In this document: positions 9,287 through 19,425 of the stretch, piece by piece | Layout of the letters: each line of letters begins with the position of its first letter | Numbering within the stretch: the first letter of the stretch is position 1 | From: Pseudomonadota bacterium | GTDB taxonomy: Bacteria; Pseudomonadota; Gammaproteobacteria; Steroidobacterales; Steroidobacteraceae | Assembly (NCBI GenBank): GCA_021851405.1 | Contig: JAJZDW010000002.1 | Coordinates: forward strand, 63,382 to 127,381 | DNA length: 64,000 nucleotides | Direction of reading: 5' to 3' | Translations under genes and position numbers: made by a program | The notes under the pieces: model-generated | The model's input: only the letters and a program-made list of their open reading frames with translations | Told to the model about the DNA's origin: nothing | Database searches by the model: none

Positions 9287-9784
9287 ATGAGCGCCGATCC
9301 CGCCCGCGTGCGCGTGTTGGTTCTCGACGTCGACGGCGTGCTCACCGACGGGCGGCTCTACTACGGTCCGCGCGGCGAGGCGTTGAAGGTGTTCCACGTG
9401 CGCGACGGGGCGGGACTGAAAGCGCTCGCGGCGGCGGGCGTGACCCTCGCGGTGATCTCCGGGCGCCGCTCGAGCATGACGCGCCGGCGCTGCCGCGAAC
9501 TGGGAATCCGCCACGTGCTGCAGGGCGTCAGCGACAAGGCAGCAGCCCTCGCACGGCTGTGCGCGCGGCTGCGCGTGGAGCCGGCCGAGTGCGCCTGCAT
9601 CGGGGACGACACGCCGGACGTTGCGCTGATGCGCCTCGTCGGTCTGTCCTTCGCGGTAGCCGATGCCCACGAAGCGGCGCGGGGGGCGGCCACCGCCATC
9701 ACCCGCCTGCCGGGCGGCCTCGGGGCGGTACGCGAGGTGTGCGACCAGCTGCTCGCCGCCCGCCGGGGAGCCGCACCGACGTGA
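9287..9784 (+). CDS. kdsC: 3-deoxy-D-manno-octulosonate 8-phosphate phosphatase
   Basis: A HAD-superfamily phosphatase that releases Kdo from Kdo-8-phosphate. The 165-residue protein carries the DxD catalytic motif LDVDGVLTDG (Asp14 nucleophile, Asp16), the ISGRRSSM segment (motif II Ser) and GDDTPDVALM (motif IV). It lacks a large cap domain, as expected for the tetrameric KdsC family. Its stop codon overlaps the lptC start (TGATG), so translation is probably coupled. Confidence 0.95.
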   Translation: MSADPARVRVLVLDVDGVLTDGRLYYGPRGEALKVFHVRDGAGLKALAAAGVTLAVISGRRSSMTRRRCRELGIRHVLQGVSDKAAALARLCARLRVEPAECACIGDDTPDVALMRLVGLSFAVADAHEAARGAATAITRLPGGLGAVREVCDQLLAARRGAAPT

Positions 9785-10344
9785 TGTACCGCCTCTTTGC
9801 CGTGCTCACCGTCGCGGCCGTCATCATCGGATCGCTGCTGCTGGCGCGGCAAAACCGTGCGCCGCAAGCCGCGACGGTACAACGCTCGGACACCAGCGAG
9901 GGCTACTCGGCCCGCGATGCGCAGTTGATCGAAACCGGCAAGAACGGCCTGCCGCTCTACATCATCGACGCCGCCACGATCCGCCAGCTGCCACGCCGGG
10001 ACCGGGTGCAGCTGACGCAGGTTGCGCTCACGTTCCAGGATCCGAGCGGCAATCACTGGTCGGCGACGGCCGAGCGGGGTGCGATCATGCACGGCACGGA
10101 CCGGGTGCAGCTCTCCGGCGACGTGCACGTGCTTGCGGCGCTGAACGGTTCGCACGCGCCCATTCGGATTCGTACCGACACGCTGACCTTCGACAGCCGC
10201 GCCGACGTGGTCCGCAGCGACGACGCGGTGACTCTGTTGTGGGCCGGACAGACGCTCAACGCCACCGGGCTGGCGGTGAACTTGAAGGCCCACCGACTGC
10301 ATTTAGAATCCAAGGTCCATGCCATCGTCACGCTCTCGCATTAG
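9784..10344 (+). CDS. lptC: LPS export protein LptC
   Basis: 186 residues. A single N-terminal membrane anchor (about residues 3-22, FAVLTVAAVIIGSLLLA) is followed by a periplasmic beta-jellyroll domain with GLPLYIIDAATIRQL, the WSATAERG motif and repeated short beta-strand segments such as DRVQLSGDV. It anchors the periplasmic LPS bridge to LptFG-LptB2 and passes LPS to LptA. ATG 9784 overlaps the kdsC stop; a GTG three bases earlier is the alternative. The 3' end overlaps lptA by 26 bp. Confidence 0.9.
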   Translation: MYRLFAVLTVAAVIIGSLLLARQNRAPQAATVQRSDTSEGYSARDAQLIETGKNGLPLYIIDAATIRQLPRRDRVQLTQVALTFQDPSGNHWSATAERGAIMHGTDRVQLSGDVHVLAALNGSHAPIRIRTDTLTFDSRADVVRSDDAVTLLWAGQTLNATGLAVNLKAHRLHLESKVHAIVTLSH

Positions 10345-11023
10345 AACCTGGCTGCTCGGCAGCGCGCTCTGCAGCCTGGCCGGTTCCGTTCTGGCCGTCT
10401 CGGCGCCCGGGACTGCCCAGGCGACGCCTGCGCGCGCCAAACCCCTGTTCAACGCACACGGCACGTACACGTTTGATGCCGCGTCCTCCGAGATCGACTA
10501 CAAATCGCACACCGGCACGTTCCACAAGATCACGATCCAGCAGGGCAAGATCACCGTGGTGGCGGACCGGGCCCGCGCGAGCGGCCTGGGCCGACCGGAC
10601 GGTCAGTGGACGCTCCAGGGCAACGTCCAGGTGCATGCCCCGCCCCACGGAAGCCTCACCTCGGACCAGGCCGTCGTCGAGATCGGCAACAGCCGCATCG
10701 CCCGCGTGACCGTGACGGGCGCGCCGGCGCAATTCAGGCAGCAAAGTGCCCAGGGCAGGATCACCCAGGGGCACGCCAACCAGATCATCTACAACGTCAC
10801 GGCGGGCACGGTGCGTCTGAGCCATCAGGCCTGGGTCGCCGTCGGCCGGGACGAGTTCAGCGGGCCCTCGATTCTCTACAACATCATCGAGGAGCGCATC
10901 CTGGCGACGTCCAGTGGCTCTGGCGAGCGGGTGCACATCACCATCGCGCCGCGGAAGTCCTCGCACCGCGGGCCACCGCCCGGCCCTTCGGGGACGGCCC
11001 CGCCCGCCGGACGGTCCTCCTGA
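10319..11023 (+). CDS. lptA: LPS transport periplasmic protein LptA
   Basis: The periplasmic bridge protein that carries LPS from LptC to LptD. The 234-residue precursor has a signal peptide (about 1-26, ending SVLA) and an OstA-like beta-jellyroll (about 45-190; [47 protein letters not shown]). It ends with a tail of some 25 residues rich in Pro, Gly and Ser ([13 protein letters not shown]) that is unusual for LptA and probably disordered. It starts inside lptC (26-bp overlap) and its stop overlaps the lptB start, so the three are translationally coupled. Confidence 0.92.
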   Translation: MPSSRSRIRTWLLGSALCSLAGSVLAVSAPGTAQATPARAKPLFNAHGTYTFDAASSEIDYKSHTGTFHKITIQQGKITVVADRARASGLGRPDGQWTLQGNVQVHAPPHGSLTSDQAVVEIGNSRIARVTVTGAPAQFRQQSAQGRITQGHANQIIYNVTAGTVRLSHQAWVAVGRDEFSGPSILYNIIEERILATSSGSGERVHITIAPRKSSHRGPPPGPSGTAPPAGRSS

Positions 11024-11745
11024 TGTCCCTGCGCGCCACCGGTCTTCAGAAGCGCTACGGCGCGCGCACCGTCCTGCGCGGGCTCGATCTCGAGGTCGCC
11101 AGCGGCGAGGTGGTCGGACTGCTCGGCCCGAACGGCGCCGGCAAGACCACCGCGTTCTACATGATCGTCGGGCTCGTCGGCTGCGACGCCGGCAGCATCC
11201 AGCTCGGCGAGCGCGACATCACCCGCCTGCCGGTGCACCGGCGCGCGCAGCTCGGCCTCGGCTATCTGCCCCAGGAAGCCTCGGTGTTCCGCCGCCTGTC
11301 GGTTGAGAGCAACGTACTGGCGATCCTCGAGACCCGCGCGGACCTCGACCGCGCCGCCCGCGAGCAGCGCCTGGAGGAGCTGCTCGATGAGTTGCGCATC
11401 GGGCATGTGCGCCGCAGCCTCGGACTGTCGCTCTCCGGCGGCGAGCGCCGGCGCGTGGAGATCGCGCGCGCGCTCGCCGCCGAACCGCGCTTCATGCTGC
11501 TCGATGAGCCGTTCGCCGGTGTCGATCCGCTCTCGGTACTCGACATCCAGCGCATCATCCGCGAGCTCACGGAGCGCGGCATCGGGGTGCTGATCACCGA
11601 CCACAACGTGCGCGAAACGCTAGGGGTGTGCTCGCGCGCGTACATCGTCAATCAGGGAACTGTGATCGCTGCCGGAAACGCCGAAGAAATCCTTGCCAAT
11701 CCCCAGGTCCGTGAGGTGTACTTGGGCGAGTCGTTCCGCTTGTGA
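11023..11745 (+). CDS. lptB: LPS export ABC transporter ATP-binding protein LptB
   Basis: The ATPase driving LPS extraction from the inner membrane with LptF and LptG (not in this window). 240 residues, the family's usual size: Walker [10 protein letters not shown] (35-43), LSGGE signature (137-141), Walker B ending MLLDEP (158-163) and the switch His in [13 protein letters not shown] 11023 overlaps the lptA stop as TGATG. Confidence 0.97.
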   Translation: MSLRATGLQKRYGARTVLRGLDLEVASGEVVGLLGPNGAGKTTAFYMIVGLVGCDAGSIQLGERDITRLPVHRRAQLGLGYLPQEASVFRRLSVESNVLAILETRADLDRAAREQRLEELLDELRIGHVRRSLGLSLSGGERRRVEIARALAAEPRFMLLDEPFAGVDPLSVLDIQRIIRELTERGIGVLITDHNVRETLGVCSRAYIVNQGTVIAAGNAEEILANPQVREVYLGESFRL

Positions 11746-11830
11746 GGTGTCTGCCGGCGCGTCGGCCACAGCCGCAACCATCCGCCTTATCCGCAGCCCC
11801 AGGACAGCCGCGACCGCCCTCCATGCCGCC

Positions 11831-13312
11831 ATGTTAAAACCCTCACTGCAGCTCAAGCTGGGTCAGCAACTGACCATGACCCCGCAGCTGCAGCAGGCGA
11901 TCCGGCTTCTGCAACTGCCGGCACTCGAGCTTCAAGCGCACATCCGCGAACTGCTCGAAACCAATGTCATGCTCGAGCCCGTGGATGAGGGCGAGGGCGA
12001 TGACGAGAGTGAGAGTGACGGTGAGCGCCCCGGTGCGGCCGAGGCGGGCGAAGTCGCCCCGCCCACCGAGCCGGCCCGAGAGGCCGAGGCCGCGACGGAC
12101 GGGCGCGAGGAGACGGTCGAGGTCCTCGACGAGGACTGGGGCCGCCAGGGTGCGGGATCCGCAGAGTCCACCTGGAACGGCGAGGACGACGACCGTCAGC
12201 AGGACATTGCCGATGCGGCCGGCCAGTCGCTGCAGGAATACCTGCTCTGGCAGATCGAGCTGGCCCACCTCGCCCCGCGCGAATTCGCCATCGCGCGCGC
12301 CATCGTCGATGCGGTCAACGATGACGGCTACCTCATCGAACCGCTGCAGGACATCGCCGAGACACTCAAGCCCGACGTCCAGTGCACCGGCGAGGACGTC
12401 GAGGCGGTGCTCGCTCGGGTCCAGGCGCTCGATCCGGCCGGGGTGTGCGCCCGCAGCATCGGGGAGTGCATCGAGCTGCAGCTGCGCCAGCTCGATCCGT
12501 CCACCCCAGGGATGGCCACGGCCGTCGCGATTGCGCGGCATCATCTGGAACAGCTGGCCGGGCGCGACCTGGCCGCGCTGAAGCGCGAGCTGCACACTAG
12601 CGAGGAAGATCTCGCCGAAGCGCTCGCGCTGGTGCGCTCCTGCCATCCACGGCCGGGCGCAACGATCAGCACGAGCGCGCCGCAATACGTCGTGCCGGAC
12701 GTGTTCGTGCGTCGCGGCGATCGCGGCTGGATCGTCGAGATCAACGCCGCAACCCTGCCGCGGGTCCGCCTCAACCACGGCTATGCCAATCTGCTCGGCC
12801 GCAGCGCGAGCCATGCGAGCCTGCGCGCGCAGCTGCAGGAGGCCCGTTGGCTGCTGAAGAGCCTGGAGATCCGGCATGAGACGCTGATCAAGGTCGCCCG
12901 CTCCATCGTGGAGCGGCAGGTGGCCTTCCTCGAGCAGGGCGAGGAGCACATGCGCCCGATGATCCTCAAGGACATCGCCGAGGCGGTCGGGATGCACGAG
13001 TCAACTATCTCGCGCATCACCTCCGGCAAATACATGCACACCCCGCGCGGCGTTTTCGAACTTCGTTACTTCTTTTCCAGTCAGATAGAAGGTGCGGACG
13101 GCTCGGGGACCTCCTCGACCGCCATCCGCGCCAAGATCAGGAAGCTGGTCAAGGAAGAGGCACCGCTCGCACCGCTGAGCGACGGACGCATCGCCGAGCT
13201 GCTCTCCGCCGAGGGCATCCCGGTGGCACGGCGCACCGTGGCGAAGTACCGCGAAGCGTTGAACATCCCCTCTTCCGGCGAGCGCAAGCGCTCCGGATCA
13301 GCTCCGGTCTGA
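11831..13312 (+). CDS. rpoN: RNA polymerase sigma-54 factor
   Basis: Directs RNA polymerase to -24/-12 promoters with enhancer-binding proteins. 493 residues from ATG 11831. The Gln/Leu-rich region I (MLKPSLQLKLGQQLTMTPQL) interacts with activators; a very acidic region II (about 50-130) follows; then the core-binding and HTH domains (ITSGKYMHTPRGVFELRYFF) and the invariant RpoN box ARRTVAKYRE at about 466-475. It lies 85 bp after lptB and before hpf, the classic order. The intervening bases carry no clear terminator, so it may be cotranscribed with lptB. Confidence 0.97.
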   Translation: MLKPSLQLKLGQQLTMTPQLQQAIRLLQLPALELQAHIRELLETNVMLEPVDEGEGDDESESDGERPGAAEAGEVAPPTEPAREAEAATDGREETVEVLDEDWGRQGAGSAESTWNGEDDDRQQDIADAAGQSLQEYLLWQIELAHLAPREFAIARAIVDAVNDDGYLIEPLQDIAETLKPDVQCTGEDVEAVLARVQALDPAGVCARSIGECIELQLRQLDPSTPGMATAVAIARHHLEQLAGRDLAALKRELHTSEEDLAEALALVRSCHPRPGATISTSAPQYVVPDVFVRRGDRGWIVEINAATLPRVRLNHGYANLLGRSASHASLRAQLQEARWLLKSLEIRHETLIKVARSIVERQVAFLEQGEEHMRPMILKDIAEAVGMHESTISRITSGKYMHTPRGVFELRYFFSSQIEGADGSGTSSTAIRAKIRKLVKEEAPLAPLSDGRIAELLSAEGIPVARRTVAKYREALNIPSSGERKRSGSAPV

Positions 13313-13358
13313 ACAACGAATGATTGTCATCGTGCACTTCACGCGATAGGAGATGACT

Positions 13359-13676
13359 ATGCAGCTCACCGTCACCGGTCACCACATCGAGATCACCCCC
13401 GCCCTGCGTGGCTACGTGGAGAAGAAACTCGAGCGCATCGAACGGCACTTTGAGCAAGTCATCGACGTGCATTGCGTACTCAGCGTGGAGAAGTTACGCC
13501 AGAAAGCCGAAGCGACCCTGCACGTGAGCGGCAATTCCATCCATGCCGACTCCACCGAAGAAAACATGTACGCGGCGATCGACCTGCTGGCCGACAAGCT
13601 CGACCGCTGCGTCAAGAAGCACAAAGAGAAGCTCACCGATCACCACGCGCTCGAGGTGCGCATGCTGCGCGCCTGA
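13359..13676 (+). CDS. hpf: ribosome hibernation promoting factor
   Basis: A short HPF/RaiA-family protein of about 105 residues that binds the 30S subunit and promotes 100S ribosome dimers in stationary phase. It begins MQLTVTGHHIEITPALRGYV, as in the E. coli short HPF. ATG 13359 is preferred over ATG 13353 because AGGAG at 13348-13352 is well spaced for the former and abuts the latter. The C-terminal dimerisation domain of long HPFs is absent. In many proteobacteria ptsN follows; here rapZ follows directly. Confidence 0.95.
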   Translation: MQLTVTGHHIEITPALRGYVEKKLERIERHFEQVIDVHCVLSVEKLRQKAEATLHVSGNSIHADSTEENMYAAIDLLADKLDRCVKKHKEKLTDHHALEVRMLRA

Positions 13677-13697
13677 GCGGCGAGGACGGCACACCCC

Positions 13698-14579
13698 GTG
13701 CGCATCATCGTCTTGAGCGGGCTGTCGGGTTCGGGCAAGAGCGTGGCATTGCGCATGCTCGAGGACCTGGACTATTACTGCATCGACAACATACCGGCCG
13801 CCCTGCTCAAGCCGTTCATCGCGCACGCGGTGCGCAGTCCCGAACAGACCTATGGGCGCGCGGCGGTGGGCGTCGATGCGCGCAACAGCGCAGCGGAAAT
13901 CGCGATCGTACCGCAGCTGATCGATGAGCTGCGCCGCAGCGGCATCGACTGCGAGGTCATCTTCCTCACCGCCGCCGACGAGGTGCTGCTGCGCCGCTTC
14001 GCCGAAACGCGCCGCACGCACCCGATGGGCCGCGGCAGCCGCGACCTGAGCAGCGCGATCGCGCTGGAGCGGCGGCTGATGGATCCGATCGCCCAGGCGG
14101 CGGATCTGGTGATTGACACCTCGCACATGGGCATGCACAAGCTGCGCGACCTGATCGCCGAGCGGCTCGGCGAGCCGCGTGGCGGCCGGTTGGCGGTGAC
14201 GTTCGAGTCGTTCGGCTTCAAGCACGGGATTCCGGGCGATGCGGACTTCGTCTTCGATGCCCGCTCGCTCCCGAACCCCTACTGGGAGCCGGCGTTGCGC
14301 GCCCTCACGGGCCGCGACCCGCCCGTGATCAGCTTCCTCGAGCGCCACTCCGACGTGGCACGCCTGGTGGATGACATCACCACCTTCATCAACGCACGCG
14401 TCCCGGAATACCAGGCGAGCAACCGCGGCTATCTCACGGTGGCGATCGGCTGCACCGGCGGACAGCATCGCTCCGTCTACATCGTCGAGCGTCTCACCCA
14501 GCGCTTCGCCGAGACGCACCCGCGCGTGCGGGCCCGGCACACCGGGCTGCGCAGCGAGGCGGCGCCGGAGAGCCGCTGA
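13698..14579 (+). CDS. rapZ: RNase adapter protein RapZ
   Basis: A 293-residue P-loop protein (Walker A GLSGSGKS at 8-15) with the RapZ C-terminal domain (VAIGCTGGQHRSVYIVE, about 245-262). In E. coli it binds glucosamine 6-phosphate and guides the small RNA GlmZ to RNase E, tuning glmS and hence envelope precursor supply. GTG start at 13698, 21 bp after hpf. It ends 3 bp before the convergent patatin gene. ptsN and npr, usual neighbours, are missing here. Confidence 0.95.
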   Translation: MRIIVLSGLSGSGKSVALRMLEDLDYYCIDNIPAALLKPFIAHAVRSPEQTYGRAAVGVDARNSAAEIAIVPQLIDELRRSGIDCEVIFLTAADEVLLRRFAETRRTHPMGRGSRDLSSAIALERRLMDPIAQAADLVIDTSHMGMHKLRDLIAERLGEPRGGRLAVTFESFGFKHGIPGDADFVFDARSLPNPYWEPALRALTGRDPPVISFLERHSDVARLVDDITTFINARVPEYQASNRGYLTVAIGCTGGQHRSVYIVERLTQRFAETHPRVRARHTGLRSEAAPESR

Positions 14580-14582
14580 GGC

Positions 14583-15794
14583 TCAGCCGGACTGCGCGGC
14601 CACGGCCGCAGCGTCCTGCTCCCCGCTCACGAACGCGGTCAAGGGCTCGCGCAGCTGCATCGCGTCCTCGTAGCCCAATTCGATCAGGGCGCGCGTGTAC
14701 GGCGCCTCGAACGTCAGGTAGCTCGTCAACTGATGACCGGAGACCTCCGGCCGTCCCCCCAGCACGCGCAGCAGCGCACGCAGGCCGCGCGGCATGTCCG
14801 CGACGTGCCGCGCGGCGATGTCACTCGGGTCGATGCTCGGCGCCATCATGAATGTTTCGATCGGGCGCACGGCGCGCGTCTGCGGCGCGGCGTGCACCAG
14901 CTGATTGATGCGCTCGATGTGCTCAAGATCCCCGTACAGCTGGTCGTTGAACAGCGTATCGAGCATGAAGCCGAACACCTCCCCGGGGGTCGGCATCGTC
15001 GCCGGCCGGCTCGAGTCGGTGCCCGAGCCCTGCTCGGAGCTCACCCCGATGATCAGCAGACGGTCCGCACCGAGATGGATCGGCGGACTGAGCGGATTGA
15101 GTTGGCGCATGGAGCCGTCGCCGAAGAATTCGCTGCCGAGCTTCATCGGCGCGAACAGCAGCGGGATCGCCACGCTCGCCATGATGTGATCGAGCGTCAG
15201 CTCGCTGCGCCGCCCGATGTGTTGCACGCGCGACCACTCGCCCACCTGCGGCGCGGCATCGAAGAAAGCGACCGATTCCCCCGTGGCGTAACTGGTGGCG
15301 CAGAGCGCGCAGGCGCGCAGGTGCCCGCGCTCGATGCTGCGACGGATGCCGCTGATGTCCACTTCCCGTCCGAGCAGCTCGCGCAGTGGACTGGTATCGA
15401 GCAACGATTTCGGCGGTGCCAGCACCAGGCCGCTCGAGAGCAGCGAGAGGATCCAGTGCAGACCCGAGCGGACCATGTGGGGTCCGTCGACGTAGAAGAC
15501 CTGTTCGGTGCGGAAATTCGCCCAGACCCGCTCCAGTCCCGCCACGCCCTGGCGCCAGACGTGCGCCTGCGCCGCGAGCACGCTCGCCGCCACCGCGCCG
15601 GCCGAAGTGCCGATGATGATCTGGAAGGGATTGCGCGAGCGCGGCAGCATCTGCGCAAGCGCCCGCAGCACGCCGATTTGGTAGGCCGAGCGCGCCCCGC
15701 CGCCGGTCAGTACCAGCGCCACGACGGGACGCCGACGCGCCCCGCCCGCAAGCGCGGCCGGCGCGTCGGCCTCGAACCCCGTCAGGGACGCCAC
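14583..15794 (-). CDS. patatin-like phospholipase
   Basis: 403 residues. A Ser-Asp dyad lipase fold of the RssA/patatin family: oxyanion loop GGGARSAYQIG (31-41), nucleophile GTSAG (62-66, Ser64) and catalytic DGS (Asp226). No signal peptide is seen; the N-terminus is Ala/Arg-rich, so the protein is probably cytosolic or peripheral to the membrane. A C-terminal extension of about 130 residues follows the catalytic core. It likely hydrolyses acyl esters of phospholipids; substrate unknown. It starts 4 bp beyond the pyk stop on the same strand, so it may be the last gene of the gap-pgk-pyk unit. Confidence 0.88.
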   Translation of the reverse strand: MASLTGFEADAPAALAGGARRRPVVALVLTGGGARSAYQIGVLRALAQMLPRSRNPFQIIIGTSAGAVAASVLAAQAHVWRQGVAGLERVWANFRTEQVFYVDGPHMVRSGLHWILSLLSSGLVLAPPKSLLDTSPLRELLGREVDISGIRRSIERGHLRACALCATSYATGESVAFFDAAPQVGEWSRVQHIGRRSELTLDHIMASVAIPLLFAPMKLGSEFFGDGSMRQLNPLSPPIHLGADRLLIIGVSSEQGSGTDSSRPATMPTPGEVFGFMLDTLFNDQLYGDLEHIERINQLVHAAPQTRAVRPIETFMMAPSIDPSDIAARHVADMPRGLRALLRVLGGRPEVSGHQLTSYLTFEAPYTRALIELGYEDAMQLREPLTAFVSGEQDAAAVAAQSG

Positions 15795-15798
15795 GCCC

Positions 15799-17229
15799 TC
15801 AGGCGACCTCGAGAATCTGCAACGAGTTGGTGCCGCCCTGCACGCCCGACTGTTCGCCCTTGGTGAGGATCACCAGATCCTTGCGCTCGACCAACTTCAG
15901 CTCCAGCAGCCGAGTAAACAGCGTGTCGTACAATTCCCCGGTCGACTTCGCACGGGTCACGTCGAAGATGACCGGGTACACGCCGCGGAACATCGTCACG
16001 CGCCGTCGGGTCGACTCATGACGGGTGAAGGCGTAGATCGGAATGTCCGAACGAATACGCGACATCCACAGCGGGGTCGACCCGGACTCGGTCAGCGCGA
16101 CGATGGCGCGCACCTTCATGTGGTTGGCCGCGTACATCACGGCCATGGCGATCGCCTCCTCGCTGTCGCCGAACTGACCCTCGGTGCGGTGTCGCTCGTT
16201 ACCGAGCGAGACTTGGTACTTCTCTGCGCCCTCGATGATCTGCGCCATCGCCTCCACGGCGCGCACCGGATAGCGGCCCGCGGCCGTTTCCGCCGAGAGC
16301 ATCACCGCGTCGGTGCCGTCCAGCACCGCGTTGGCGACATCACTGGCCTCGGCACGCGTCGGAATCGGGCTCTGGATCATCGACTCCATCATCTGCGTCG
16401 CGGTGATCACCACTCGGTTCTGCGCCCGCGTCTTGTGAATGATGGTCTTCTGCAGCCCGGTGAGCTCCGCGTAGCCCATCTCCACGCCGAGGTCACCGCG
16501 CGCCACCATGACGACGTCGGATGCCTTGATGATCGCATCGAGATTGCTGATCGCTTCCTGGCGCTCGACCTTCGCGACGATGCGCGTGTCGCGGCCGGCG
16601 CGGCGGGCCAGCGTGCGCGCCTGCTCGATGTCGTCCGAATCACGCGCGAAGGACACCGCGATGTAATCAACGCTCTCCTCCACGGCAATACGGATGTCCT
16701 CCTTGTCCTTGTCCGAGAGGGCCGGCGCGGAGATACCGCCGCCCTGGCGGTTGAGCCCCTTGCGATTGGACAGCTCGCCGCCGACCCGCACGTGGGTGTG
16801 AATGCGCGTACCGGCCACCCGATCCACGTCGAGCACGATCTGCCCGTCGTTCAGCAGCAGCGTGTCGCCGCCCTTCACGTCGTGAATCAGATTCTTGTAG
16901 GCCACCCCAACGCTCTCGAGCGTTCCGGCCTTCGGATCGAGGGAAGTATCGAGCACGAACGGCGTGCCCTCGACGAGCATCACCTTGCCCTCGACGAAAC
17001 TCTCGATGCGGATCTTCGGCCCGGCCAGATCGAGCAGCACACCGACGCACCGATTGGCCCGGTTCGCCGCTTCCCGCACCATCGCGAGGCGGCGGCGGCG
17101 ATCATCCACCGTGCCGTGCGAGGCATTCAGGCGCGCCACGTCGAGGCCGGTGCGCATCATGTCCGTCAGGATCTGTACATCGTCTGTGGCCGGACCGACG
17201 GTCGCCACGATTTTGGTTCTTCTGAGCAT
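15799..17229 (-). CDS. pyk: pyruvate kinase
   Basis: Makes pyruvate and ATP from PEP and ADP. 476 residues from ATG 17229, where the family's typical start MLRRTKIVATVGPATDD lies; the longer upstream frame lacks coding character. MVARGDLGVEMG (metal and substrate site) and the tail domain motifs (AIVALTESGSTPLWMSR) are present. It follows pgk by 4 bp in the order gap-pgk-pyk. The fba gene that follows pyk or pgk in many relatives is not here. Confidence 0.96.
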   Translation of the reverse strand: MLRRTKIVATVGPATDDVQILTDMMRTGLDVARLNASHGTVDDRRRRLAMVREAANRANRCVGVLLDLAGPKIRIESFVEGKVMLVEGTPFVLDTSLDPKAGTLESVGVAYKNLIHDVKGGDTLLLNDGQIVLDVDRVAGTRIHTHVRVGGELSNRKGLNRQGGGISAPALSDKDKEDIRIAVEESVDYIAVSFARDSDDIEQARTLARRAGRDTRIVAKVERQEAISNLDAIIKASDVVMVARGDLGVEMGYAELTGLQKTIIHKTRAQNRVVITATQMMESMIQSPIPTRAEASDVANAVLDGTDAVMLSAETAAGRYPVRAVEAMAQIIEGAEKYQVSLGNERHRTEGQFGDSEEAIAMAVMYAANHMKVRAIVALTESGSTPLWMSRIRSDIPIYAFTRHESTRRRVTMFRGVYPVIFDVTRAKSTGELYDTLFTRLLELKLVERKDLVILTKGEQSGVQGGTNSLQILEVA

Positions 17230-17233
17230 AAAT

Positions 17234-18412
17234 TTAGCCGCGCGCGCGCGCCTCCAGAACTGCCACTGCAGGCAGCTGCTTGCCTTCGACGAATTCCAGG
17301 AATGCCCCGCCGCCGGTCGAGATGTAGGAAATCCCGTCCTCGACGCGGTACTTTTCGATTGCCGCGAGCGTGTCACCACCGCCGGCGAGAGAGAATGCCT
17401 TGCTGCGCGCAATCGCCTCGGCGATCGTGCGGGTGCCCTCACCGAACTGGTCGAACTCGAACACCCCGACCGGTCCGTTCCAGAGAATGGTGCCGGCATC
17501 CTGCAGCAGCGCCGCCAGACGCTCCGCGGTGTCCGGGCCGATGTCGAGGATCATCTCCTCGGCGCGCACGTCGTGGATCGAGCGAACGTCGGCGTGGGCG
17601 GTGGCGGCGAACTCCTTGGCGACCACCACGTCGGTCGGCAGCGGGATCTCCGTGCCGCGCTCGCGCGCCCGGTCCATCAGGCGCCGTGCCACATCGGTGA
17701 GCTCCGACTCGCACAGCGACTTGCCGACCTGCACGCCCGTGGCGGCCAGGAAGGTGTTCGCGATGCCGCCACCGACGATGAGCTTGTCGACTTTCTCCAG
17801 CAGCGTTTCGAGCACGGTGAGCTTGGTCGAGACCTTCGAGCCGGCGACGATCGCCACCAGCGGCCGGGCCGGCTTCTCCAGCGCTCGCTCGAGCGCCTCG
17901 AGTTCCCCGACCAGCAACGGTCCGGCGCAGGCCACCTTGGCGAAGCGCGCCACCCCGTGCGTGCTGGCCTCGGCCCGGTGAGCGGTACCAAAGGCATCCA
18001 TCACGAACACGTCGCACAGCGCTGCCATGCGCCGCGCGAGCGTCTCGTCATCCTTCTTCTCCCCGGTATTGAAGCGCGCGTTCTCGCACAGCACCACGGT
18101 GCCCGGAGCGCACTCGAGGCCGTCGAGCCAATCGCGCTTCAGCGGCACCGGCTTGCCGAGCAGCTCGGCGAGCCGCGCCGCCACCGGCTTCAGCGACAGC
18201 GCCTCGTCGAACTCACCCTCCTTCGGCCGCCCGAGATGCGACACGACGAACACCTGGGCATGTTGGTCGAGCGCATAGCGGATGGTCGGCAATGCGGCGC
18301 GGATGCGCGCATCGCTCGTCACTGCGCCGTCCTTGATGGGGCAATTGAGGTCTTCACGGATCAGCACCCGCTTGCCGTGCAGGTCCGTGTCCGTCATGCG
18401 TCGGACGGTCAT
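17234..18412 (-). CDS. pgk: phosphoglycerate kinase
   Basis: Transfers the acyl phosphate of 1,3-bisphosphoglycerate to ADP. 392 residues from ATG 18412, whose N-terminus ([20 protein letters not shown]) aligns with the E. coli enzyme. It carries the substrate motif RxDLN near residue 19, [21 protein letters not shown] and the ATP-site [11 protein letters not shown]. The start overlaps the gap stop by 4 bp (ATGA), so gap and pgk are translationally coupled. Confidence 0.97.
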   Translation of the reverse strand: MTVRRMTDTDLHGKRVLIREDLNCPIKDGAVTSDARIRAALPTIRYALDQHAQVFVVSHLGRPKEGEFDEALSLKPVAARLAELLGKPVPLKRDWLDGLECAPGTVVLCENARFNTGEKKDDETLARRMAALCDVFVMDAFGTAHRAEASTHGVARFAKVACAGPLLVGELEALERALEKPARPLVAIVAGSKVSTKLTVLETLLEKVDKLIVGGGIANTFLAATGVQVGKSLCESELTDVARRLMDRARERGTEIPLPTDVVVAKEFAATAHADVRSIHDVRAEEMILDIGPDTAERLAALLQDAGTILWNGPVGVFEFDQFGEGTRTIAEAIARSKAFSLAGGGDTLAAIEKYRVEDGISYISTGGGAFLEFVEGKQLPAVAVLEARARG

Positions 18413-19425
18413 GACGCCTTGGACCAGGCGAGCGCGACGTCGAGCATACGGTTGGAGAAGCCCCACTCATTGTCATACCACGCGCACACCTTCACCAGCG
18501 TGCCGCCGATGACCTTGGTCAGCGTCGCATCGAACACTGAGGAGTGTGCGTCGTGATTGAAGTCGCACGAGACCAGCGGTGCGGTGTTGTAGCCGAGCAC
18601 CCCCTGCCACGCAGAGGAAGCGGCCGCCGTGCGCAGCAGCTCGTTGACTTCCTCGACGCTGGTCGCCCGCTGGGCCGAGAAGGTCAGATCGACCATCGAG
18701 ACGTTGATGGTGGGGACGCGCACAGAGAAGCCATCGAGCAGCCCCTGCAACTGCGGCAGCACCAGACCCACGGCGGCCGCAGCGCCGGTCTTGGTCGGGA
18801 TCTGCGACTGGGTCGCCGAGCGCGCGCGACGCAGGTCCTTGTGGTAGACGTCGGTGAGCACCTGATCGTTGGTGTAGGAGTGCACGGTCGTCATGAGTCC
18901 GGCGGCAATCCCGACCGTGTCGTGGAGCACCTTGGCGACGGGCGCCAGACAGTTGGTGGTGCACGAGGCGTTCGACACCACGGTGTGCTTGCTCGAGAGC
19001 ACGCCGTGATTGACGCCGTAGACCACGGTCGCATCGACATCATCCCCGCCCGGGGCGGAGATCAGCACTTTCTTCGCACCGCCAGCCAGGTGCGCCGCGG
19101 CCTTCGCCTTGCTGGTGAACAGCCCCGTGCACTCGAGCACGAAGTCCACCCCGAGGGTGCCCCAGGGGAGCTTGGCCGGATCGCGCTCGGCGAGCACGCG
19201 GATGCGCTGCCCGTTGACCGACAGCGAGTCGCCGTCGACCTTCACTTCGCCCGGGAAGCGGCCGTGCACCGTGTCGTACTGCGTCAGGTGCGCATTGGTC
19301 TTGGCGTCCCCGAGGTCGTTGATCGCGACGATCTGCACTTCGCTGGCGCGCTTGCCCTCGAACAGGGCGCGCAGCACGTTGCGTCCGATGCGGCCGTAGC
19401 CGTTGATTCCCACCTTGATTGCCAT
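18409..19425 (-). CDS. gap: glyceraldehyde 3-phosphate dehydrogenase
   Basis: Oxidises and phosphorylates glyceraldehyde 3-phosphate in glycolysis. 338 residues with NAD-binding [10 protein letters not shown] (6-15) and the catalytic [12 protein letters not shown] (Cys155). INDL around residue 36 suits NAD specificity. AAGGGG-like purines (AAGGGG about 11 nt before ATG) serve as ribosome-binding site. It heads gap-pgk-pyk. The transketolase gene usually found upstream is missing; a 1-kb gene-free stretch lies there instead. Confidence 0.97.
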   Translation of the reverse strand: MAIKVGINGYGRIGRNVLRALFEGKRASEVQIVAINDLGDAKTNAHLTQYDTVHGRFPGEVKVDGDSLSVNGQRIRVLAERDPAKLPWGTLGVDFVLECTGLFTSKAKAAAHLAGGAKKVLISAPGGDDVDATVVYGVNHGVLSSKHTVVSNASCTTNCLAPVAKVLHDTVGIAAGLMTTVHSYTNDQVLTDVYHKDLRRARSATQSQIPTKTGAAAAVGLVLPQLQGLLDGFSVRVPTINVSMVDLTFSAQRATSVEEVNELLRTAAASSAWQGVLGYNTAPLVSCDFNHDAHSSVFDATLTKVIGGTLVKVCAWYDNEWGFSNRMLDVALAWSKAS

